NCBI RefSeq assembly: GCF_947623445.1
Contig: NC_135240.1
Span: 28,706,001-28,770,000 of the forward strand
Reading direction: 5' to 3'
DNA: 64,000 nt
DNA from: Clavelina lepadiformis
Lineage: Eukaryota; Chordata; Ascidiacea; Aplousobranchia; Clavelinidae
The notes beneath the pieces were generated by a model, which had not been told where the DNA came from, ran no database searches, and saw only the letters and a list, made by a program, of their open reading frames with translations. Below are positions 35,691 through 48,500 of this stretch, one piece after another (position 1 is the first letter of the stretch; every line of letters starts with the position of its first letter). Position numbers and translations under genes: made by a program.

Positions 35691-35746
35691 TGGAGACGAA
35701 GCAGCACTTTTCGCAAATCACTTATGGAAGCGTAATTCCAATTACG

Positions 35747-35828
35747 CGTTGTCGGCAGGATTCGAACCTACGCGGGCAGAACCCAGCAGATTTGTAGTCT
35801 GTCGCCTTGACCACTCGGCCACGACAAC
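35747..35828 (-). tRNA. Serine-type tRNA with anticodon ACA
   Basis: The 82-nt cloverleaf has a perfect 7-bp acceptor stem (GTTGTCG/CGACAAC), D-arm and A box TGGCCGAGTGG, anticodon stem-loop ACAGA-CTACAAA-TCTGC (one A-C at the top), a long variable arm (TGGGTTCTGCCCG, serine style) and T-arm/B box GGTTCGAATCC. The body resembles tRNA-Ser(AGA), but loop position 35 is C, giving anticodon ACA, which reads the Cys codon UGU. No T-run terminator is evident downstream. It could be an active variant or a decaying copy. Confidence 0.75.
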
Positions 35829-35904
35829 TGTGCTTAATGTGCAATGCAAATGGATCAAATGGCATTTTTCGCAAATCACTTATGGAAACATGATTTCAAT
35901 TCCG

Positions 35905-35986
35905 CGTTGTCGGCAGGATTCGAACATACTCGGGCAAAGCCCAACAGATTTGTAATCTGTCGCTTTAACCACTCAGCCAAGAAAAC
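35905..35986 (-). tRNA. Serine-type tRNA pseudogene, anticodon ACA
   Basis: It is 158 bp from its neighbour and of the same length. The loop TTACAAA again gives anticodon ACA, on an ACAGA/TCTGT stem. The acceptor stem no longer pairs (GTTTTCT against CGACAAC) and the B box is TGTTCGAATCC. It is probably inactive. Confidence 0.6.
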
Positions 35987-36070
35987 TATGCTTAATGATC
36001 TATGAATAGACGAAATCATTAAAGTGGCACTTTTCTCAATATACTTGTGAATTTGCAAAATTAATATCTC

Positions 36071-36152
36071 CGTAGTCGGCAGGATTCGAACATACGCGGG
36101 CAGAGGCCAACAGATTTCAATTCTGTCGCCTTAACCACTCGGCCACGACAAC
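36071..36152 (-). tRNA. tRNA-Ser(UGA)-like gene
   Basis: Same fold with anticodon loop ATTGAAA, anticodon TGA (Ser). The acceptor stem has one T-T mismatch, and the T-stem one mismatch with B box TGTTCGAATCC. It is a possible functional gene or a mildly decayed one. The three tRNA units are tandem duplicates with related spacers. Confidence 0.65.
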
Positions 36153-39100
36153 TGTGCTTAAAGGGTCATATCCCAATTCAAAGAGATAGGCTTTTCAATG
36201 CAAAGTACATTAAATCAAGACGCTACTGTCGCAATTCCACATCATAAACCTATCCTGAATTTTGGCTTGCAACGAGATCTAGGTTATGTCTGTCTGCAGT
36301 ATTAATTTGGACAAAATCCATGTACTCAGTTTTCTATAACAGCTACCTAAACTTTACAGCAAGTTTTGAACTTAAAAATTTAGCACAAATACTCCAAAAA
36401 AGCAAAAAATCAAACCCTCAAAAAATGTACAACTTAGCCTAAACCTGGAACCAGCTGTCGCCAAAACAACAACAATTTACTCCGCATCGACGTCACATGC
36501 GCATTGGACCGGAAAACTTCTTACTTTTTTTAATATGACGCATTGAGTGCGAACACGTAATAATCAAAGTGTTGCCGGCTCAAAATTGTCTTTGTATTGG
36601 GAAGTGACCCCTTAACGCAACTTGATATGGCAAAGTCGATGAATTACGCAGAAGCAAGCTACAACAAACGCATCGGCACGCGATTACTTGTCACTACGCT
36701 ATTGTTGGGAGCCGTTCTTGCTATCAAAAACATTAACAATAAGTACAGCGTTACTTGGGCTTTAATTTCGTTAATAATAAGTCCACACTGCAATTAATAG
36801 CAAGCCAATACCCTGATTAGCAGAACTGCCAACAAACGCGGTTCAACAGACGCTGATGCGGCGAGCAACTGAGAATAAGGATCTGCAAGACAATGCAAGG
36901 CGGTTCAAAGTTTACATTCATAGTAGTGACACAACATAACTCGCGACACGTTGTAAACGATGTTTCATATACTGTAGGTAAAATATATGTTGCATGGTGA
37001 TGATGATGTTGGAAGATCTAACTATAAACCTGAATTTTAAAAATATTTTTAATTCCAAAACAGCTTTCCGCTTTTAACATTTTATTTGTGGTACAGTATT
37101 GTATAAGCGTTTATTAAAACTGGGGTTAATTTGAATAAGACTAATGATGCCTATAGCTGTATAGGCGAAATATATTTCTGTTGAAACCCGTGCAAACCGA
37201 CCCTGGTTTCTTTCAGTTTTTACATTTAGCAGTGTTACATTACATAGGATCAGATTGTGTTTATATCGATGTTAATCTTTGTAGTAATGTAACCAACTAA
37301 GTCATCTTAGTACATATATGTTCGTTAATATTAAAGACACAACTTACCAAATAATCCCTTGTAATGGTTGAACAGGTTCAACATGGAATTATGAGGAAGC
37401 GCACTTTTTGGCGAAATTGCCGACTCGGAAGTGACGGGCATAATCGGATAAAATGAGTTGGCAATTGTCTCTTGCCTTTGTCTTACAGTAATACTCTGCG
37501 AATTTAAAACACAAAAACGGCTTTAGAGTGTAATGAAATGATTGTTTATCGTTCCTTAGCCTGTAAGGACGATCACTTCAATTACAATGTTTGTCTGTAG
37601 AATTGCTTAATGTCCTCGAAGTGAAATGAGTCTCAGGTCGTTGTTTCGCTTCTCTTAATCTTAGAATCAATTGTACACCTCGACAACTGTATAATCTGGT
37701 TATATTGAAGTTTCATTGAACGAATAAATCAAGATAGAACATTGTGACAGCAACAGCATAAAGACATGTTGCGGCGTTGAACGTAGAAACCAAAAAGGAC
37801 TGAATAAATCAAAATGCACGCACAGTGGAAGCAGTCGATTACGTCACGCAGTGTTATGCTTCACTGATTCCATAGATGAGAATTCTATGTAGTACACAAT
37901 TTTATATTATATTAAGTGATATATTTATCACATAACCTTCCCCAATGAAATATCGTAAGTTTTTTGAAAAAAAATGAACGGTATTTCATGATCATGATAA
38001 AAACAATTCTCAGTGAACAATAATTAAAACAATAGTGTTGATAACAAAAGTCAATATAACACGTAAAATATAGATCACATAACAATAAACGTTGAAACAT
38101 AGTTACAATACAATTCATATTGGCAATACATTCGCAAAAAGATAGTAATATGTTTTCTGTAACTCATAAAGCAAAATTAGTATACAAAACAAACAATGAT
38201 GACATTTATGTCACGACTTTAAATAGAAAACAGAATGTCTTGACACGTCACGCGCATGCTTGCAAAATGAGGAAACGTCGGCAAATGTTTCATCTCACGT
38301 TTCTTCACGCCGTTTCCGTAAACAAAATGGTATAAAATTTTCGTATGCTCACGCATTCTGATCAACATAAGAGAAATTTGCGCTAGGCATTTTCAAATAT
38401 AAGACCATTTAATAATATTTCAGCATCTGGTTTTACCAGTATAGCTGTGTGAATATTTCACTTGGAAATACGCGTATTACAAAATATATATAAAATTAGT
38501 CAAATACGTTTTGTAATTGACATTCAACATAGTGTATCGGTGTTAGCCTTGGGATTTGTTTAACCTTCGAAAACAACCGCTATGTTTAAAGCATAACAAA
38601 ATAACACAAAGAAATATTTCTCCACGGCATGACTTAAACCGTTTAGAGAGTATGGCAAAATAAGCCACCATCAATTAAGGTAAACTACACAATAACGCTA
38701 TAATATATACTACATAGAGAAAAAAACAAACAAAAAATCATTACTGAATGTCCAAATACCGACAAAGTGTTTTCACTGGAGTGCTTTGTTCGTCGGTCAT
38801 TGTCGCATTCATAGTTGACTGAATTCAACGAGTCTTCGTTGAGCATTTGCATACGATGTAGATAAGACATATCTTCGAAACTTGTAGTCTGAGATCACTA
38901 GACTTTTCTCAACCTCAAATTTAACTGTTCATAGATTCCTCGATAAAAGAAAAGCGTAGTTCTCACCGAGCTCGTTGGCACCATAAACGTTGTAATGAAA
39001 TGGTGGTTTATCGTTCCTTATCCTGTAAGGGCGACCACTTCAATTACAAAGTCTCTTTGCTGGTGTATATCTTAACAGTGAACTTTGATAGACTTCAGCA

Positions 39101-39520
39101 ATAATGACACAGGAATGACTACTGTATAATCTGATTATATTTGAAGCTTCTTTGAACGAATACATCAAGATAGAACATTGTGACAGCAACAGCACGAAGA
39201 CATGTTGCGGCGTTGAACGTACGACTGAAAAGTAAAACTGATAAGTGAAGACTCGTAATGCACGCACAGTAAGAGGGAAGCAATCGATTACGTCACGCAG
39301 TGTTATGCTTCACTGATTCCATAGATGAGAATTCTATGTAGTACACAATTTTATATTACATTAATTGATATATTTATCACAAGAGCGTTACGCCAGTCAC
39401 TTTCACTGTTAACCAGACCAGTGCTTTGCATTTTAACATCCCCTGTCGTTTGACAGCGTAAACAACTATACTGTAACACAATAGAATTAGTCAGGTGGGG
39501 ATACACTCATGTAACAAAAA
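36153..39520. repeat. Gene-poor stretch with a long direct duplication
   Basis: A block beginning near CGTTCC(T)TAGCCTGTAAGG (37,551) and ending with GATTCCATAGATGAGAATTC and TATATTTATCACA (37,930) recurs at about 39,013-39,382. It includes CAAGATAGAACATTGTGACA and GATTACGTCACGCAGTGTTA, the latter with a CRE/AP-1-like TTACGTCA. A 66-codon ORF at 36,597-36,797 has a hydrophobic segment (LLVTTLLLGAVLAI) but no recognised family. No other gene was found. Confidence 0.6.
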
Positions 39521-42500
39521 CTTTAATGCGCGCTTTCACCCTAACCCTAACCCCTCTATGAAATGGAGTCATTTTGCCAGATGCCGCTGGTCAATAAGTC
39601 CTAACCCTGAAGATTTAGAAACCGGTATTGTATTTAATTTATTTGGTAGAGAAAAATTCCACCATAGAGATCTTGTCCAGACACCATTTCCTACGATGCT
39701 AACCCTCAATTTTAAAAGCGATTTCACCCCTAACCCTAACCCCTCAAATAAATGGAGTCATTTTGCCAGATGCGACCGGTCATTAAGTCCTAACCCTGAA
39801 GATTTAGAAACCGGTATTGTATTTAATTTATTTGGTAGAGAACAATTCCACCATAGAGAACTTGTCCAGACACCATTTCCTACGATACTAACCCTCAATG
39901 TTAAGGGCGCTTTCACCTCTAACCCTAGCCTCTCAATTAATTGGAATCATTTTGCCAGATGCGACCGGACATTAGGTTCTAACCCTACCAATTTAGAAAC
40001 CGGTATTGTATTTATTTTAGATCGTAAAGAACAGCTCCACGATGAACAACTTTTCCATACGCTCCTTCCTACGATGCAAAACCTCAACTTTAATGCGCGC
40101 TTTCACCTTAACCCTAATCCCTCAATTAAATGGAGTCATTTTCCCAGAATAGACCGGACATTAGGTTCTAACCCTACAAATTTAGAAACCGGTATTGTAT
40201 TTATTTTAGATCGTAAAGAACAGCTCCACGATGAACAACATTTCCATATGCTTCTTCATACGATGCAAAACCTCAACTTTAATGCGAGCTTTCACCTTAA
40301 CCCTAACCCCTCAAATAAATGGAGTCATTTTGCCAGATGCCGCTGGTCAATAAGTCCTAACCCTGAAGATTTAGAAACATGTATTTAATTTATTTGGTAG
40401 AGAACAATTCCACCTTAGAGAACTTGTCCAGACAACATTTCCTACGATGCTAACCCTCAATTTTAAAAGCGATTTCACCCCTAACCCTAACCCCTCAATT
40501 AAATTGAGTCATTTTGCCAGATGCGACCGCTTATTAAGTCCTAACCCTGAAGATTTAGAACCCGGTATTGTATTTAATTTATTTGGTAGAGAACAATTCC
40601 ACCATAGAGAACTTGTCCAGACACCATTTCCTACGATGCTAACCCTCAATTTTAAAAGCGTTTTCACCCCTAACCCTAACCCCTCAATTAAATGGAGTCA
40701 TTTTGCCAGATGCCGCTGGTCAATAAGTCCTAAACCTGAAGATTTAGAAACCGGTATTGTATTTAATTTATTTGGTAGAGAACAATTCCACCATTGAGAA
40801 CTTGTCCAGACACCATTTCCTACGATGCTAACCTTCAATTTTAAAAGCGATTTCACCCCTAACCCTAACCCCTCAATTAAATGGAGTCATTTTGCCAGAA
40901 TAGACCGGACATTAGGTTCTAACCCTGCAAATTTAGAAACCGGTATTGTATTTATTTTAGATCGTAAAGAACAGCTCCACAATGAACAACTTTTCCACAC
41001 GCTCCTTCATACGATGCAAAACCTCAACTTTAATGCGCGCTTTCACCCTAACCCTAACCCCTCTATGAAATGGAGTCATTTTGCCAGATGCCGCTGGTCA
41101 ATAAGTCCTAACCCTGAAGATTTAAAAACCGGTATTGTATTTAATTTATTTGGTAGAGAACAATTCCACCTTAGAGAACTTGTCCAGACACCATTTCCTA
41201 CGATGCTAACCCTCAATTTTAAAAGCGATTTCACCCCTAACCCTAACCCCTCAATTGAATGGAGTCATTTTGCCAGAAGCCGCTGGTCAATAAGTCTTAA
41301 CCCTGAAGATTTAGAAACCGGTATTGTATTTAATTTATTTGGTAGAGAACAATTCCACCATAGAGAACTTGTCCAGACACCATTTCCTACGATGCTAACC
41401 CTCAAATTTAAAAGCGATTTCACCCCTAACTCTAACCCCTCAATTAAATGGAGTCATTTTGCCAGATGCCGCTGGTCAATAAGTCCTAACCCTGAAAATT
41501 TAGAAACCGGTATTGTACTTAATTTATTTGGTAGAGAACAATTCCACCTTAGAGAACTTGTCCAGACACCATTTCCTACGATGCTAACCCTCAATTTTAA
41601 AAGCGATTTCACCCCTAACCCTAACCCCTCAATTAAATGGAGTCAATTTGCCAGATGCCGCTGGTCAATAAGTCCTAACCCTGAAAATTTAGAAACCGGT
41701 ATTGTATTTAATTTATTTGGTAGAGAACAATTCCACCTTAGAGAACTTGTCCAGACACTATTTCCTACGATGCTAACCCTCAATTTTAAAAGCGATTTCA
41801 CCCCTAACCCTAATCCCTCAATTAAATGGAGTCATTTTGCCAGAAGCCGCTGGTCAATAAGTCCTAACCCTGAAGATTTAGAAACCGGTATTGTATTTAA
41901 TTTATTTGGTAGAGAACAATTCCACCATAGAGAACTTGTCCAGACACCATTTCCTACGATGCTAACCCTCAATTTTAAAAGCGATTTCACCCCTAACCCT
42001 AACCCCTCAATTAAATGGAGTCATTTTGCCAGATGCCGCTGGTCAATAAGTCCAAACCCTGAAGATTTAGAAACCGGTATTGTATTTAATTTATTTGGTA
42101 GAGAACAATTCCACCATTGAGAACTTGTCCAGACACCATTTCCTACGATGCTAACCCTCAATTTTAAAAGCGATTTCACCCCTAACCCTAACCCCTCAAT
42201 TAAATGGAGTCAATTTGCCAGAATAGACCGGACATTAGGTTCTAACCCTGCAAATTTAGAAACCGGTATTGTATTTATTTTAGATCGTAAAGAACAGCTC
42301 CACAATGAACAACTTTTCCATACGCTCCTTCATACGATGCAAAACCTCAACTTTAATGCGCGCTTTCACCCTAACCCTAACCCCTCTATGAAATGGAGTC
42401 ATTTTGCCAGATGCCGCTGGTCAATAAGTCCTAACCCTGAAGATTTAAAAACCGGTATTGTATTTAATTTATTTGGTAGAGAACAATTCCACCTTAGAAA

Positions 42501-45500
42501 ACTTGTCCAGACACCATTTCCTAAGATGCTAACCCTCAATTTTAAAAGCGATTTCACCCCTAACCCTAATCCCTCAATTAAATGGAGTCATTTTGCCAGA
42601 AGCCGCTGGTCAATAAGTCCTAACCCTGAAGATTTAGAAACCGGTATTGTATTTAATTTATTTGGTAGAGAAAAATTCCACCATAGAGAACTTGTCCAGA
42701 CACCATTTCCTACGATGCTAACCCTCAATTTTAAAAGCGATTTCACCCCTAACCCTAACCCCTCAATTGAATGGAGTCATTTTGCCAGAAGCCGCTGGTC
42801 AATAAGTCTTAACCCTGAAGATTTAGAAACCGGTATTGTATTTAATTTATTTGGTAGAGAACAATTCCACCATAGAGAACTTGTCCAGACACCATTTCCT
42901 ACGATGCTAACCCTCAATTTTAAAAGCGATTTCACCCCTAACTCTAACCCCTCAATTAAATGGAGTCATTTTGCCAAATGCCGCTGGTCAATAAGTCCTA
43001 ACCCTGAAAATTTAGAAACCGGTATTGTACTTAAATTATTTGGTAGAGAACAATTCCACCTTAGAGAACTTGTCCAGACACCATTTCCTACGATGCTAAC
43101 CCTCAATTTTAAAAGCGATTTCACCCCTAACCCTAACCCCTCAATTAAATGGAGTCATTTTGCCAGAATAGATCGGACATTAGGTTCTAACCCTGCAAAT
43201 TTAGAAACCGGTATTGTATTTATTTTAGATCGTAAAGAACAGCTCCACAATGAACAACTTTTCCATACGCTCCTTCATACGATGCAAAACCTCAACTTTA
43301 ATGCGCGCTTTCACCCTAACCCTAACCCCTCTATGAAATGGAGTCATTTTGCCAGATGCCGCTGGTCAATAAGTCCTAACCCTGAAGATTTAAAAACCGG
43401 TATTGTATTTAATTTATTTGGTAGAGAACAATTCCACCTTAGAGAACTTGTCCAGACACTATTTCCTACGATGCTAACCCTCAATTTTAAAAGCGATTTC
43501 ACCCCTAACCCTAACCCCTCAATTAAATGGAGTCATTTTGCCAGAAGCCGCTGGTCAATAAGTCCTAACCCTGAAGATTTAGAAACCGGTATTGTATTTA
43601 ATTTATTTGGTAGAGAACAATTCCACCATAGAGAACTTGTCCAGACACCATTTCCTACGATGCTAACCCTCAATTTTAAAAGCGATTTCACCCCTAACCC
43701 TAACACCTCAATTAAATGGAGTCATTTTGCCAGATGACGCTGGTCAATATGTCCAAACCCTGCAAATTTAGAAACCGGTATTGTATTTAATTTATTTGGT
43801 AGAGAACAATTCCACCATTGAGAACTTGTCCAGACACCATTTTTTACGATGCTAACCTTCAATTTTAAAAGCGATTTCACCCCTAACCCTAACCCCTCAA
43901 TTAAATGGAGTCATTTTGCCAGAATAGACCGGACATTAGGTTCTAACCCTGCAAATTTAGAAACCGGTATTGTATTTATTTTAGATCGTAAAGAACAGCT
44001 CCACAATGAACAACTTTTCCATACGCTCCTTCATACGATGCAAAACCTCAACTTTAATGCGCGCTTTCACCCTAACCCTAACCCCTCTATGAAATGGAGT
44101 CATTTTGCCAGATGCCGCTGGTCAATAAGTCCTAACCCTGAAGATTTAAAAACCGGTATTGTATTTAATTTATTTGGTAGAGAACAATTCCACCTTAGAG
44201 AACTTGTCCAGACACCATTTCCTACGATGCTAACCCTCAATTTTAAAAGCGATTTCACCCCTAACCCTAACCCCTCAATTAAATGGAGTCATTTTGCCAG
44301 AATAGACCGGACATTAGGTTCTAACCCTACAAATTTAGAAACCGGTAATGTATTTATTTTAGATCGTAAAGAACAGCTCCACGATGAACAACATTTCCAT
44401 ATGCTTCTTCCTACGATGCAAAACCTCCACTTTAATGCGCGCTTTCACCTTAACCCTAACCCCTCTATGAAATGGAGTCATTTTGCCAGATGCCGCTGGT
44501 CAATAAGTCCTAACCCTGAAGATTTAGAAACCGGTATTGTATTTAATTTATTTGGTAGAGAACAATTCCACCTTAGAGAACTTGTCCAGACACCATTTCC
44601 TACGATGCTAACCATCAATTTTAAAAGCGATTTCACCCCTAACCCTAACCCCTCAATTAAATGGAGTCATTTTGCCAGAAGCCGCTGGTCAATAAGTCCT
44701 AACCCTGAAGATTTAGAAACCGGTATTGTATTTAATTTATTTAGTAAAGAACAATTCCACCATAGAGAACTTGTCCAGACACCATTTCCTACGATGCTAA
44801 CCCTCAATTTTAAAAGCGATTTCACCCCTAACCCTAACCCCTCAATTAAATGGAGTCATTTTGCCAGATGCCGCTGGTCAATAAGTCTAAACCCTGAACA
44901 TTTAGAAACCGGTATTGTATTTAATTTATTTGGTAGAGAACAATTCCAGCATTGAGAACTTGTCCAGACACCATTTCCTACGATGCTAACCTTCAATTTT
45001 AAAAGCGATTTCACCCCTAACCCTAACCCCTCAATTAAATGGAGTCATTTTGCCAGAATAGACCGGACATTAGGTTCTAACCCTAGAAATTTAGAAACCG
45101 GTATTGTATTTATTTTAGATCGTAAAAAACAGCTCCACAATGAACAACTTTTCCATACGCTCCTTCATACGATGCAAAACCTCAACTTTAATGCGCGCTT
45201 TCACCCTAACCCTAACCCCTCTATGAAATGGAGTCATTTTGCCAGATGCCGCTGGTCAATAAGTCCTAACCCTGAAGATTTAAAAACCGGTATTGTATTT
45301 AATTTATTTGGTAGAGAACAATTCCACCTTAGAGAACTTGTCCAGACACCATTTCCTACGATGCTAACCCTCAATTTTAAAAGCGATTTCACCCCTAACC
45401 CTAACCCCTCAATTAAATGGAGTCATTTTGCCAGAAGCCGCTGGTCAATAAGTCCTAAACCTGAAGATTTAGAAACCGGTATTGTATTTAATTTATTTGG

Positions 45501-48500
45501 TAGAGAACAATTCCACCATAGAGAACTTGTCCAGACACCATTTCCTACGATGCTAACCCTCAATTTTAAAAGCGATTTCACCCCTAACCCTAACCCCTCA
45601 ATTAAATGGAGTCATTTTGCCAGATGCCGTTGGTCAATAAGTCCTAACCCTGAAAATTTAGAAACCGGTATTGTATTTAATTTATTTGGCAGAGAACAAT
45701 TCCACCATTGAGAACATGTCCAGACACCATTTTCTACGATGCTAACCATCAATTTTAAAAGCGATTTCACCCCTAACCCTAACCCCTCAATTAAATGGAG
45801 TCATTTTCCCAGAATAGACCGGACATTAGGTTCTAACCCTACAAATTTAGAAACCGGTATTGTCATTATTTTAGATCGTAAAGAACAGCTCCACAATGAA
45901 CAACTTTTCCATACGCTCCTTCATACGATGCAAAACCTCAACTTTAATGCGCGCTTTCACCCTAACCCTAACCCCTCTATGAGATGGAGTCATTTTGCCA
46001 GATGCCGCTGGTCAATAAGTCCTAACCCTGAAGATTTAAAAACCGGTATTGTATTTAATTTATTTGGTAGAAAACAATTCCACCTTAGAGAACTTGTCCA
46101 GACACTATTTCCTACGATGCTAACCCTCAATTTTAAAAGCGATTTCACCCCTAACCCTAACCCCTCAATTAAATGGAGTCATTTTGCCAGAAGCCGCTGG
46201 TCAATAAGTCCTAACCCTGAAGATTTAAAAACCGGTATTGTATTTAATTTATTTGGTAGAGAACAATTCCACCATAGAGAACTTGTCCAGACACCATTTC
46301 CTACGATGCTAACCCTCAATTTTAAAAGCGATTTCACCCCTAACCCTAACCCCTCAATTAAATGGAGTCATTTTGCCAGAATAGACCGAACATTAGGTTC
46401 TAACCCTACAAATTTAGAAACCGGTAATGTATTTATTTTAGATCGTAAGGAACAGCTCCACGATGAACAACATTTCCATATGCTTCTTCCTACGATGCAA
46501 AACCTCCACTTTAATGCGCGCTTTCACCTTAACCCTAACCCCTCTATGAAATGGAGTCATTTTGCCAGATGCCGCTGGTCAATAAGTCCTAACCCTGAAG
46601 ATTTAAAAACCGGTATTGTATTTAATTTATTTGGTAGAAAACAATTCCACCTTAGAGAACTTGTCCAGACACTATTTCCTACGATGCTAACCCTCAATTT
46701 TAAAAGCGATTTCACCCCTAACCCTAACCCCTCAATTAAATGGAGTCATTTTGCCAGAAGCCGCTGGTCAATAAGTCCTAACCCTGAAGATTTAAAAACC
46801 GGTATTGTATTTAATTTATTTGGTAGAGAACAATTCCACCATAGAGAACTTGTCCAGACACCATTTCCTACGATGCTAACCCTCAATTTTAAAAGCGATT
46901 TCACCCCTAACCCTAACCCCTCAATTAAATGGAGTCATTTTGCCAGAATAGACCGGACATTAGGTTCTAACCCTACAAATTTAGAAACCGGTATTGTATT
47001 TATTTTAGATCGTAAAGAACAGCTCCACGATGAACAACTTTTCCATACGCTCCTTCCTACGATGCAAAACTTCAACTTTAATGCGCGCTTTCACCTTAAC
47101 CCTAACCCCTCTATGAAATGGAGTCATTTTGCCAGATGCCGCTGGTCAATAAGTCCTAACCCTGAAGATTTGGAAAGCGGTATTGTATTTAATTTATTTG
47201 GTAGAGAACAATTCCACCTTAGAGAACTTGTCCAGACACCATTTCCTACGATGCTAACCTTCAATTTTAAAAGCGATTTCACCCCTAACCCTAACCCCTC
47301 AATTAAAGGGAGTCATTTTGCCAGAAGCCGCTGGTCAATAAGTCCTAACCCTGAAGATTTAGAAACCGGTATTGTATTTAATTTATTTGGTAGAGAACAA
47401 TTCCACCATTGAGAAATTGTCCAGACACCATTTCCTACGATGCTAACCTTCAATTTTAAAAGCGATTTCACCCCTAACCCTAACCCCTCAATTAAATGGA
47501 GTCATTTTGCCAGAATAGACCGGACATTAGGTTCTAACCCTACAAATTTAGAAACCGGTATTGTATTTATTTTAGATCGTAAAGAACAGCTCCACAATGA
47601 ACAACTTTTCCATACGCTCCTTCATACGATGCAAAACCTCAACTTTAATGCGCGCTTTCACCCTAACCCTAACCCCTCTATGAAATGGAGTCATTTTGCC
47701 AGATGCCGCTGGTCAATAAGTCCTAACCCTGAAGATTTAAAAACCGGTATTGTATTTAATTTATTTGGTAGAGAACAATTCCACCTTAGAGAACTTGTCC
47801 AGACACCATTTCCTACGATGCTAACCCTCAATTTTAAAAGCGATTTCAACCCTAACCCTAACCCCTCAATTAAATGGAGTCATTTTGCCAGAAGCCGCTG
47901 GTCAATAAGTCCTAACCCTGAAGATTTAGAAACCGGTATTGTATTTAATTTATTTGGTAGAGAACAATTCCACCATAGAGAACTTGTCCAGACACCATTT
48001 CCTACGATGATAACCCTCAATTTTAAAAGCGATTTCACCCCTAACTCTAACCCCTCAATTAAATGGAGTCATTTTGCCAGATGCCGCTGGTCAATAAGTC
48101 CTAACCCTGAAAATTTAGAAACCGGTATTGTATTTAATTTATTTGGTAGAGAACAATTCCACCATTGAGAACATGTCCAGACACCATTTCCTACGATGCT
48201 AACCCTCAATTTTAAAAGCGATTTCACCCCTAACCCTAACCCCTCAATTAAATGGAGTCATTTTGCCAGAATAGACCGGACATTAGGTTCTAACCCTACA
48301 AATTTAGAAACCGGTATTGTATTTATTTTAGATCGTAAAGAACAGCTCCACAATGAACAACTTTTCCATACGCTCCTTCATACGATGCAAAACCTCAACT
48401 TTAATGCGCGCTTTCACCCTAACCCTAAATCCTCTATGAAATGGAGTCATTTTGCCAGATGCCGCTGGTCAATAAGTCCTAACCCTGAAGACTTAAAAAC

